Shown here: positions 1 to 5,189 of the stretch, one piece after another
How the letters are laid out: each line of letters starts with the position of its first letter
How positions within the stretch are numbered: position 1 is the first letter of the stretch
Source: Myxococcales bacterium
Lineage (GTDB): Bacteria > Myxococcota_A > UBA9160 > SMWR01
Length of the DNA: 5,296 bases
Assembly (NCBI GenBank): GCA_022571825.1
Contig: JACZXC010000243.1
Coordinates: forward strand, 1-5,296
Reading direction: 5' to 3'
Notes under the pieces: generated by a model
What the model was told of the DNA's origin: nothing
Databases searched by the model: none
The model's input: the letters and a program-made list of their open reading frames with translations, nothing else
Program-made: the position numbers and the translations under genes

Positions 1-2
1 TT

Positions 3-299
3 GTCGATCTCGTGCGGGATTCGACGGTTCGTCTGTTTCCGGTCGGGCGTCTGGACCTTCTGAGCGAGGGGTTGGTACTGCTCACCAACGATGGTCCACT
101 CGCCCACTCCCTGCTGCACCCCTCTTTTGGCGAGGAGCGCGAGTATCGGGTCACGGTTCGCGGTTCGTTCGATCGATCCACACAGCGACGCATTTCGGAA
201 GGCGTGGAACTCGAAGACGGTGTCCGGCCAGGTGGACGTCATCAGTCCGACGTAGCGCTCGACGTCGTCCGGGGCGAAGATTCCGAGGGTATCCGGTAG
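3..299 (+). CDS. rluB: RsuA/RluB-family 23S rRNA pseudouridine synthase, fragment (5' cut by window, 3' end replaced)
   Basis: Isomerises a specific uridine in 23S rRNA to pseudouridine (RluB acts at U2605 in E. coli), in the cytoplasm. The frame is open from the window edge, so the N-terminal S4 domain is missing. Visible are the family signature VGRLDLLSEGLVLLTNDG, whose Asp (codon 54-56) is the catalytic residue of GRLD, then LAHSLLHPSFGEEREYRV and the EGVELEDG block ending near 221. After that the translation (VRPGGRHQSDV...) stops resembling the family and ends at a TAG at 297-299. Those bases are the antisense of the minus-strand citramalate synthase. The normal C-terminal part of roughly 50-70 residues is therefore absent. 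Family assignment is secure. RluB versus the close paralogues RluE, RluF or RsuA is less so. The gene is either split by an assembly or library chimera or truncated by a real rearrangement. Confidence 0.8.
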   Translation, partial: VDLVRDSTVRLFPVGRLDLLSEGLVLLTNDGPLAHSLLHPSFGEEREYRVTVRGSFDRSTQRRISEGVELEDGVRPGGRHQSDVALDVVRGEDSEGIR

Positions 300-833
300 A
301 TACACGCGATGGATATCCCACTCTCGCAGGTGCTGGACCATGGCGAAAACGTAGTCGAAGGAGTCGCGCACCCCGTTGGACCAGTCCTCGAGCCAGACAT
401 TCACGGACAGGCGCTTCCGTCGCGCGTAGCGGATCGTCTGGTTCACCCAGTTCCGATGGCGCTCGGGCGTCATGCCGAGCTGTCCACGGCAGTGGCGTTC
501 CGACCCCTTGACCAGGAGGTTCATCACCCGCCCACCCGTATCGACGATCCAGTCGACGGATGTCGTCCCGTCGCTGTAGCCGAGGATCTCGACCCGGTCG
601 CTTATGTGTTCCTTGTGCGCCCAATCGGCGATGAGTTTGGCCGCGTCGCGTTCTCCCTCCGAGACCCGGGTGGAAGCGATTTCGATGCGGTCGACCCCAA
701 CCTCTTCCAGGAGCATCCGCGCGAGCTGGAACTTCTCCGCGGCCGTATAGGCCACGTTGGGGGTCTGCTCCCCGTCACGGAGGGTCGTGTCCATGACGGC
801 GATCCGGTTCGGATCGGATCGCTTCCCGGCCAT
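201..833 (-). CDS. cimA: Citramalate synthase / 2-isopropylmalate synthase-like enzyme, N-terminal 211 residues only
   Basis: A DRE-TIM metallolyase that condenses acetyl-CoA with a 2-oxo acid: pyruvate in CimA (isoleucine route), 2-oxoisovalerate in LeuA. Residues 13-24 hold VMDTTLRDGEQT with the metal-ligand Asp15 and the R19-D20-G21 motif. EIASTRVSEGER (51-62), VEILGYSDG, LEDWSNGVRDS (148-158) and LPDTLG (179-184) closely follow Leptospira-type CimA from memory. The conserved FEFHxHND block starts at FEFH (207-210), but the second metal-binding His is Phe, because homology stops at about position 201. Beyond that the frame stays open to the window edge, but it is the antisense of the pseudouridine synthase. 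About 300 C-terminal residues (rest of the barrel and the LeuA dimer/regulatory domain) are missing, so this piece cannot be active. The ATG at 833 has GGAG 6 nt upstream. Substrate is uncertain between pyruvate and 2-oxoisovalerate. Confidence 0.88.
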
Positions 834-839
834 TGGGGT

Positions 840-878
840 CTCCGTTCCCCTCCCGGGGAGGGTCCGGGAGGGACTATC
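840..878 (-). promoter_or_regulatory. Leader of the citramalate synthase gene: promoter candidate, GNRA hairpin and Shine-Dalgarno
   Basis: Reading the minus strand, TGT-GATAGT (hexamer 878-873) resembles an extended -10 element and predicts +1 near 866, giving a leader of about 33 nt. No good -35 is visible 17 bp upstream. The leader contains CCCC-GGGA-GGGG (858-847), a 4-bp stem with a GNRA-type loop, extended to 5 bp by a T-A pair (859/846). Two bases later comes GGAG (843-840), which is 6 nt from the ATG and decides that start. GGGAGGGG inside the hairpin could act as a second Shine-Dalgarno. The DNA also reads as a perfect odd palindrome CCCTCCC-G-GGGAGGG at 848-862. The Shine-Dalgarno is convincing; the promoter is tentative. 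Confidence 0.45.
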
Positions 879-958
879 ACACGACCCTAACAGCGAAGAG
901 GGCGGGTCGCACGCGGCGACCGGACCCCGATCGAATCGAATCTGAACCGAAAGATCCG

Positions 959-996
959 TTGGATTCACGGAGTTGCCGGTAGCTACCCTTCCCGGG
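959..996 (+). promoter_or_regulatory. Weak promoter candidate for the RluA-family synthase
   Basis: TTGGAT (959-964) is a possible -35. Two overlapping -10-like hexamers follow: TAGCTA (980-985) and TACCCT (984-989). The latter predicts +1 at about 996, one base before the GTG at 997, so the message would be essentially leaderless. That would explain the lack of a Shine-Dalgarno. All elements are weak matches, and the rest of the divergent region 879-958 shows only a short TCGAATCGAAT direct repeat (931-941). Confidence 0.25.
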
Positions 997-1929
997 GTGA
1001 CGGCGTGCACGCGAGCGCTCGAGGTCGAGGGGAAGGACGGCGGCACTCGCCTCGACCTGTTTCTGGCCCGGGAACTCGAACTCTCCCGCGCGGCGGTCCG
1101 GCGGTTGCTGGCTCGGGGTGTGATTCGCGTCGACGGTCGGGCGGTCGGCGAGGCCGCCAAGGGAGCTTCACTCTCTCTGGGAGCCCGGGTCGAGGTCGCG
1201 CCATTCGTCCGTCCCGAAGACCAGAAGGCCCGAGCCGAGCCCGCGTCGCCGCTCCGGGTGCTGGCTTCGGGACCGGGCTGGCTGGCTCTCGACAAGCCTG
1301 CGGGGGTCGCGGTCCATCCCCTTCGCGAGCAGGAGACCGGCACCCTCCTGAACGCGATTCTCGCGCGTGACCCCGCAGTGCACGGAATCGGCGAGGGGGG
1401 GCTTCGCAGCGGGGTGGTTCATCGGCTCGACATCGACACCTCCGGGGTCGTTCTCTTCGCGACTCGAGAGGAGACCTGGCAGCGGCTGCGCGGAGGGTTT
1501 GGCGAGGGCCGTGTCGAGAAGGTCTACCGAGCCCTGGTGCGGGGTCGATTGGATCGCGATGGCGATCTGGAGCTGCCGTTGATCACGGCACGCCACCGTC
1601 CCGCCCGGGTGCGGGTGGTCGACGACAAGGAGAAGGCCCGCGGTGCGTGGCGGTCGTCGTTGCAATGGCACTGCCTGGAGGATCTGAAGGGCGCCACGTG
1701 GATCGAGGTACGGCCGAAGACGGGCTTCCTACACCAGATCCGGGTCAGCTTCGCCCACCTGGGTTTCCCGATTCTGGGGGACCGAGTCTATGGGCCGCGA
1801 GATGACGGCCTCAGTGCACCCCGCCAGATGCTCCACGCCGCCCGGATTTGCTTCGAGGACGTGGAGGCAGAGAGCCCCGAGCCGGCGGACATGGCCGCTC
1901 TCCGCCGCCGCCTGGGCGGGGGTCCTTGA
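997..1929 (+). CDS. S4-domain RluA-family (RluC/RluD-type) 23S rRNA pseudouridine synthase
   Basis: Converts uridines of large-subunit rRNA to pseudouridine. From the GTG at 997 the protein is 310 residues, normal for RluC/RluD. Residues about 17-67 form an S4 RNA-binding domain (RLDLFLARELELSRAAVRRLL, then GVIRVDG). The catalytic domain runs from about 95: WLALDKPAGVAVHP, then GVVHRLDIDTSGVVLFA with catalytic Asp145 (codon 1429-1431), EKVYRALVRG, and the C-terminal KTGFLHQIRV, LGFPILGDRVYG and MLHA motifs. The usual TGRxHQIR reads TGFLHQIR, a mild deviation. An in-frame TTG at 973 would add eight unconserved residues and has GGAG directly abutting it with no spacer, so GTG 997 is preferred although it lacks a Shine-Dalgarno. 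It is divergent from the citramalate synthase and convergent with the O-methyltransferase, 14 bp away. Target position (RluC or RluD sites) cannot be read from sequence alone. Confidence 0.93.
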   Translation: MTACTRALEVEGKDGGTRLDLFLARELELSRAAVRRLLARGVIRVDGRAVGEAAKGASLSLGARVEVAPFVRPEDQKARAEPASPLRVLASGPGWLALDKPAGVAVHPLREQETGTLLNAILARDPAVHGIGEGGLRSGVVHRLDIDTSGVVLFATREETWQRLRGGFGEGRVEKVYRALVRGRLDRDGDLELPLITARHRPARVRVVDDKEKARGAWRSSLQWHCLEDLKGATWIEVRPKTGFLHQIRVSFAHLGFPILGDRVYGPRDDGLSAPRQMLHAARICFEDVEAESPEPADMAALRRRLGGGP

Positions 1930-1939
1930 GGGCCTCCGC
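1916..1939 (+). terminator. Terminator-like hairpin over the RluA-family stop codon
   Basis: The arms GCGGGGGTCC (1916-1925) and GGGCCTCCGC (1930-1939) pair over 10 bp, including two G-U wobbles, around a TTGA loop that carries the stop codon TGA (1927-1929). On the opposite strand the two wobbles become A-C mismatches, so the structure favours RNA of the plus-strand gene. It fills the 14-bp gap before the convergent O-methyltransferase. No T-run follows, so it is not a textbook intrinsic terminator. Confidence 0.4.
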
Positions 1940-1943
1940 GGGT

Positions 1944-2606
1944 TCAGCGCTTGCGGAGCAGGGTGAGGCCGTCCGAGACGGGGAGCATGACGCAGTCGAC
2001 CCGTTTGTCGTCGGCCACCCGGCGGTTGAAGGCGCGAATCGCCCGGGTCTGGTCGTCGCCGGCCGTCGGGTCGGCGACCCGGCCCATCCACAGGACGTTG
2101 TCGACCAGAATCAGACCCCCGGGCCGAAGCCGCTCGAGGATTTCTTCGTAGTAATCGGGATAGCTCGGCTTGTCGGCGTCGATGAAAGCCAGGTCGAAGG
2201 CGGGGGTCTGCCCGAGCGAGCGCAGGGTGTCGATGGCCGGTGCAATGCGCAGGTCGATCTTGTGAGCGACCCCGGCCTTTTCCCAGTAGCGCCGGCCGAT
2301 CGCCGTCCACTCTTCGCTGACGTCGCAACAGATGAGCTGACCGTCCTCGGGGAGGCCCCGTGCCAGGCACAACGCGGAATAGCCGGTGAAGGTGCCGACC
2401 TCGATCGCCCGGCGCGCGCCGATGGCACGAGCGAGGAGCGTCATGAAGGCGCCCTGCTCCGGCGCGATCTGCATGATCGAGATGCTGCCGAGCCGGCGGG
2501 TCTCTTCGATCAGGCCGAGCTGGATTTCGTCCGGCGGCGTGCCATGGGCAACCAGGTAGTCATGGACGGCGGGCTCGAGGTGAAAGGACTTGGGCCGATC
2601 CGGCAC
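1944..2606 (-). CDS. Class I SAM-dependent O-methyltransferase (caffeoyl-CoA/catechol O-methyltransferase family)
   Basis: Transfers a methyl group from S-adenosylmethionine to a hydroxyl, probably of a catechol-like small molecule, in a metal-dependent way. The 220-residue length is typical of the family. Motif I is EVGTFTGYSALCLA from residue 69 (SAM-binding glycine loop). Asp95 in CCDVS fits the acidic residue that holds the SAM ribose. FIDADK (Asp143) and VDNVLW (Asp169, Asn170) match the usual metal-binding D...DN triad, and GGLILVDN precedes it as expected. The GTG at 2606 is chosen because homology begins just after it (PKSFHLEPAVHDYL). The frame continues upstream without a stop, but that part is the TPR gene read out of frame. 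The start lies 2 nt after the TPR stop (TAG-GC-GTG), so the two are co-transcribed and probably translationally coupled. The natural substrate is unknown. Confidence 0.93.
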   Translation of the reverse strand: MPDRPKSFHLEPAVHDYLVAHGTPPDEIQLGLIEETRRLGSISIMQIAPEQGAFMTLLARAIGARRAIEVGTFTGYSALCLARGLPEDGQLICCDVSEEWTAIGRRYWEKAGVAHKIDLRIAPAIDTLRSLGQTPAFDLAFIDADKPSYPDYYEEILERLRPGGLILVDNVLWMGRVADPTAGDDQTRAIRAFNRRVADDKRVDCVMLPVSDGLTLLRKR

Positions 2607-2608
2607 GC

Positions 2609-2944
2609 CTAGTGAGCGCCTCCCCCGTCGGCCTTCTTCTGCAGCCGCATCGCAATGGCGCTCTCGTCTTCGGCCTCGGGAATCATCCCCTTGTTCTGAA
2701 GCAGAATCGAGAGGTTCGTGTGGCTGAGCGGGTCGTCGGGCTCGAGTTCGATCAGCTTGTGTGCGGCTTCGATGGCGTCGTCGATCTCTCCTTTTTGACG
2801 ATACGCCATCGAGAGCCCGTTCCACGCGATGGCGAGCTCGGGGTTCGCATCCAGCGCCCGCCGATAGCAGGTGATTGCCTCGTCGAGGCGGTCGTTGGCG
2901 AAGTGCTGAAATCCCTCACGGTAGAGGGCGCGAGCGTCGGCCAC
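2609..2944 (-). CDS. Small tetratricopeptide-repeat protein (three TPRs)
   Basis: A 111-residue, probably cytoplasmic scaffold protein with no signal peptide or membrane segment. Three consecutive 34-residue TPR units cover nearly all of it: about 4-37 (ALYREGFQHFANDRLDEAI, ending ALDANPE), 38-71 (AWNGLSMAYRQKGEIDDAI, ending IELEPDD) and 72-105 (HTNLSILLQNKGMIPEAED). A short KKADGGGAH tail follows. TPRs mediate protein-protein contacts; the partner cannot be read from sequence. The frame is open upstream to 3169, but those residues are low-complexity Ser/Arg/Pro antisense of the phosphoesterase gene, and the first TPR helix begins right after the GTG at 2944. No Shine-Dalgarno precedes this GTG; a TATACT -10 ends 6 nt before it, so a leaderless message is likely. 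It is the first gene of a two-gene operon with the O-methyltransferase. Confidence 0.85.
   Translation of the reverse strand: MADARALYREGFQHFANDRLDEAITCYRRALDANPELAIAWNGLSMAYRQKGEIDDAIEAAHKLIELEPDDPLSHTNLSILLQNKGMIPEAEDESAIAMRLQKKADGGGAH
2619..2626 (-). promoter_or_regulatory. Shine-Dalgarno of the O-methyltransferase inside the TPR gene
   Basis: GGGGGAGG on the minus strand encodes part of the Gly-rich tail of the TPR protein and lies 12 nt before the GTG at 2606. The spacing is long, so termination-reinitiation after the TPR stop codon (2611-2609) may contribute to translation. Confidence 0.55.
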
Positions 2945-2949
2945 GGGGT

Positions 2950-2959
2950 CAGTATACTG
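2950..2959. promoter_or_regulatory. Palindromic CAGTATACTG: shared -10 element of divergent genes
   Basis: A perfect 10-bp palindrome places TATACT on both strands: minus 2956-2951, plus 2953-2958. On the minus strand the predicted +1 is 2944, the first base of the TPR GTG start. On the plus strand the predicted +1 is about 2965, which would give the phosphoesterase a leader containing GGAAGG (2986-2991). No consensus -35 is seen at 17 bp in either direction; TTGAGC on the minus strand (2982-2977) is 20 bp away. Confidence 0.5.
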
Positions 2960-3044
2960 CCGTCTTCTCCCCGGGTGCTCAACTTGGAAGGTTGAGGAAC
3001 TGCGTCGGCTGCTCTTCGAGAATCTGGTCTTCAGTCTGGCGCTG

Positions 3045-4217
3045 TTGCTCGGCGGGGCCCAGGTCCTCGTCGCCCACTGGGTCCTGACCGCGGTGATGGG
3101 CCGGGAGGGATTCGGGCTCGCCACCGCCGGGGGGCTGGGGGCGCTGCTCCTGGTGTTCAACGGGATCACGGCGTCGCGGATTCGGCGGGGGTGCCGAAGG
3201 CGGGACTGGGCCGGAGCCGCCGCGCGATTCTATCTGGGGTCCAGCATCGCCCTGCTCCTTCTGGGCGTTGCGATCGGACTCTCCTGGATTGCGTTCTTTC
3301 CGGTCTGGGGGATCGTCCAGTGGATCGGCTCGGATCCCGAGCCGATCTTCCTCGGCTTTCGTTGGATCAGCCTCGCCGGCATCGGTTCGTTGGCGCTGCT
3401 GATCCTGTGGGGCTTCACCGGCGGGCAGGCTCGCGTGGAGCGCACCCGGGTGCGCGTTTCGATCCCCGGTCTGCATCCCGATCTCGAGGGGTTTCGCGTC
3501 GTGCAAATCAGCGATCTGCACATCGGCAACGGTCTCGAAGCGGAGCGTCTCGAGCGCATGCTCGAGAAAACCAACGCCCTAGATCCGGATGTGATCGTGC
3601 TGACCGGCGACCTGTTCGACTTCGATCCCTCGTTCATCGAGGGCGGCGCGCGACGGCTGTCCGCCCTCCGCGCACGCTACGGCGTGTACGCCGTGCTGGG
3701 AAACCACGACCACTACACGGGTGCCGAGAAAGTCGTATCGGGGTTGGCGCGGTGGGCGCCGAACATCGCCGTGCTTCGCGACGCGATCGTGCGCTTGCCG
3801 GTCGACCAGCCGCTCTACCTGGCGGGGGTCGAGGACCCGGGGCAACACTGGTCGGCCCGAGAGCTCGAGATCGAGGGCCTGAGCTCGCTGGCGGCCTCGC
3901 GTCCCACGGATGGACCCGTGATCCTGCTGGTGCACCGACCCGAGGTGTTTCCCCAGGCCGCTCGCCTGGGCTTTCCGCTGGTGCTGGCGGGGCATACTCA
4001 CGGGGGTCAGCTGGCGCTGCCCGCTCCGGTCGAACGCTACAACCTGGCGCGCCTGACGACCCGCTACACGCGTGGATTCTACCGCGACAATGGATCGATT
4101 CTGTATGTGAACCGCGGCCTGGGGGTCGGAGGCCCCGCCCTCCGAATCAACTGCCCGCGCGAGATCGCGACGATCGAGCTGGCCACGAGCGAAACGGCGG
4201 GCTCGACACTGGCGTAG
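3045..4217 (+). CDS. Membrane-anchored calcineurin-like metallophosphoesterase (YkuE/YaeI/LpxG-like)
   Basis: A two-metal phosphoesterase on an N-terminal membrane domain. From the TTG at 3045 (390 residues), hydrophobic segments lie at about 2-18, 25-43, 63-92 and 105-123. The catalytic domain shows the full motif series: QISDLHIG (Asp157, His159), LTGDLFD (Asp189), GNHDH (Asn220, His221, Asp222), LVHRPE (His297), AGHTHGGQ (His317, His319), then a NRGLG turn. Relatives with this layout include B. subtilis YkuE, E. coli YaeI and chlamydial LpxG, the last a UDP-diacylglucosamine hydrolase of lipid A synthesis. A lipid or envelope phosphoester substrate is therefore an inference, not shown here. 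The start is doubtful: TTG 3045 has no Shine-Dalgarno and cuts into the first membrane helix. The frame is open upstream, and a CTG at 3000 with GGAAGG 8 nt before it would restore a positive RRLLFENLVFSLALLL start (405 residues). It is divergent from the TPR gene and convergent with the GNAT gene. Confidence 0.9.
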   Translation: MLGGAQVLVAHWVLTAVMGREGFGLATAGGLGALLLVFNGITASRIRRGCRRRDWAGAAARFYLGSSIALLLLGVAIGLSWIAFFPVWGIVQWIGSDPEPIFLGFRWISLAGIGSLALLILWGFTGGQARVERTRVRVSIPGLHPDLEGFRVVQISDLHIGNGLEAERLERMLEKTNALDPDVIVLTGDLFDFDPSFIEGGARRLSALRARYGVYAVLGNHDHYTGAEKVVSGLARWAPNIAVLRDAIVRLPVDQPLYLAGVEDPGQHWSARELEIEGLSSLAASRPTDGPVILLVHRPEVFPQAARLGFPLVLAGHTHGGQLALPAPVERYNLARLTTRYTRGFYRDNGSILYVNRGLGVGGPALRINCPREIATIELATSETAGSTLA

Positions 4218-4225
4218 GTCGGTGG

Positions 4226-4241
4226 TCGGGGCCCGCCCCGA
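4226..4241. terminator. Symmetric GC hairpin between convergent genes
   Basis: TCGGGGC-CC-GCCCCGA is a perfect 7-bp inverted repeat (in RNA, 6 bp with a CCCG loop). It sits in the middle of the 30-bp gap between the phosphoesterase stop (4215-4217) and the GNAT stop (4250-4248). Position and symmetry suit a bidirectional transcription terminator. There is no T-tract on either strand, so efficiency is uncertain. Confidence 0.5.
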
Positions 4242-4247
4242 ACCCGT

Positions 4248-5132
4248 TCAGAGTCGCTTCTCGAGGACGTCCACCAGGCGGTGACGGCGGAATCCGACCT
4301 TCTCGTAGGCGCGCAGCGCCGTCCGATTGGCGGGGGAGAGCATCAACAGACCGCGCTCGGCCCCGGCGTCGAACTGGCGGGCGAGGGCCCAGGCGACCAG
4401 GGTCGAGCCCAGACCGCGGTCGCGCAATTCCTGGAAGACCCCCACGTAGGCGATCCAGACCCGACGCGGCCAATGGGTCTCGATTTCGGCGAACGCCACC
4501 ACGCGGCCCCCACTGCGTGCCACGGCGTGGACGTGCCGACCATCGACGACGATAGCGCGCATATTCTCGAGGCTTCGTTCCTCGAAGCCGCAGGTCGCGT
4601 AGACCTCGAGGATCGCCTCCGCGTCCCCCGGTTTGGCCAATTCGAGGGAGATATCGGCGATCGGGGACGGGGGAACAGTGGGCCGCGAGTCGCAGCGCAT
4701 CAGGAAGTGCTGACGCACGGGCCGGAAGCCGTGGCTCGTCAGGAGTGAGTAGCCGCCGCGGTTGCGGGTTCCGATGGCCGCCGTCACCAGCTTGATGCCG
4801 AGATTCTGGGAACCCAGGGACTGAGCGGCTCGCAGCAACTCACCGCCGACGCCCTTCCCGCGGTGGGGGCGATCCACGATCGGGCAGAACATTCCCGCTG
4901 TGGTGGCCCGGGGACGGCGAAGAAAGCCCGCAAGTCCGACCACATCCCCGTCGTCATCGGCGACCACCAGGTGGTCTTCAGGACGAATTCCGAAGCGCTG
5001 AAACTCGGCGACGAGTTCCTCTTCGGACTCCCAGTAGGGATTGAGGACGAAGTCGCCTTCCCCGCGGGCGCAGATTGTCGCGAGTGCAGCCAACGGGGTC
5101 GCGTCTTCCGGGCGGAACGGTCGGATTCTCAC
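4248..5132 (-). CDS. Tandem GNAT-fold N-acetyltransferase (two domains)
   Basis: Two GNAT domains in one 294-residue chain, each of a fold that moves an acyl group from acetyl-CoA to an amine. The first (about 1-150) begins IRPFRPEDATPLA and has the CoA-binding loop HRGKGVGGELLRAA at 90-103. It ends with LTSHGFRPVRQHF. The second (about 160-294) begins ISLELAKPGDAEAILEVY and has ELRDRGLGSTLVAWAL at 235-250, then SPANRTALRAYEKVGFRRHR. Both R/QxxGxG/A loops look intact (RGKGVG and RDRGLG), so neither half is obviously degenerate. The two-domain layout recalls MshD (mycothiol synthase), but nothing in the sequence supports that specific activity. The start is GTG 5132: GGAGG lies 8 nt upstream, and the family's opening beta strand (RIRPF) begins immediately. 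Substrate unknown. It stands alone and is convergent with the phosphoesterase. Confidence 0.9.
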   Translation of the reverse strand: MRIRPFRPEDATPLAALATICARGEGDFVLNPYWESEEELVAEFQRFGIRPEDHLVVADDDGDVVGLAGFLRRPRATTAGMFCPIVDRPHRGKGVGGELLRAAQSLGSQNLGIKLVTAAIGTRNRGGYSLLTSHGFRPVRQHFLMRCDSRPTVPPSPIADISLELAKPGDAEAILEVYATCGFEERSLENMRAIVVDGRHVHAVARSGGRVVAFAEIETHWPRRVWIAYVGVFQELRDRGLGSTLVAWALARQFDAGAERGLLMLSPANRTALRAYEKVGFRRHRLVDVLEKRL

Positions 5133-5136
5133 GGGC

Positions 5137-5152
5137 GCCCCCTCCCGGGGGC
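5137..5152 (-). promoter_or_regulatory. GNRA hairpin enclosing the GNAT Shine-Dalgarno
   Basis: On the minus strand GCCCCC-GGGA-GGGGGC forms a perfect 6-bp GC stem with a GGGA (GNRA) loop. The only good Shine-Dalgarno, GGAGG (5145-5141), lies in the loop and 3' arm. Four bases (GCCC) separate the hairpin from the GTG at 5132. A folded leader would hide the ribosome binding site. The core CCCCGGGAGGGG is identical to the citramalate synthase leader hairpin. Confidence 0.5.
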
Positions 5153-5158
5153 CGCGTC

Positions 5159-5189
5159 ATGATAGACGCACCCACCGGCTGCCGGTGGG
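5159..5189 (-). promoter_or_regulatory. GNAT promoter candidate with 19-bp inverted repeat at the -35 position
   Basis: TATCAT (5164-5159) matches the -10 consensus at five of six bases and predicts +1 at 5152, the first base of the leader hairpin. No -35 consensus is present. Instead a perfect inverted repeat, CCCACCGG-CTG-CCGGTGGG (5171-5189), occupies that region, ending 6 bp from the -10. It could be an operator or activator site. As RNA it is a strong 8-bp hairpin, so a terminator for an upstream minus-strand gene is the alternative, though no T-run follows. Confidence 0.4.

Noticed and set aside
201..833. A genuine short citramalate synthase-like protein
   Set aside because: Homology stops in the middle of the metal-binding FEFHxHND motif, and the following sequence is clearly another gene's antisense, so a functional short form is not credible.
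309..890. Long open frame on the plus strand (193 codons)
   Set aside because: It is the antisense of the citramalate synthase fragment, whose minus-strand translation shows clear enzyme motifs; this frame shows none.
1848..2612. 254-codon plus-strand open frame
   Set aside because: Overlaps the 3' end of the RluA-family gene and lies antisense to the O-methyltransferase; Gly/Arg/Pro-rich with no family signature. A GC-rich shadow frame.
2607..2825. N-terminal extension of the O-methyltransferase to 293 residues
   Set aside because: The extra 73 residues are Arg-rich and are the TPR gene read in another frame; family homology begins right after the GTG at 2606.
2945..3169. N-terminal extension of the TPR protein to 186 residues
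   Set aside because: The extra residues are low-complexity Ser/Arg/Pro antisense to the phosphoesterase 5' region, and the predicted promoter lies inside this stretch.
3191..4555. 454-codon plus-strand open frame, the longest in the window
   Set aside because: It shifts the frame of the phosphoesterase and then runs antisense through the GNAT gene. Arg/Pro/Gly-rich composition and no motifs, while the competing frames have complete catalytic motifs.
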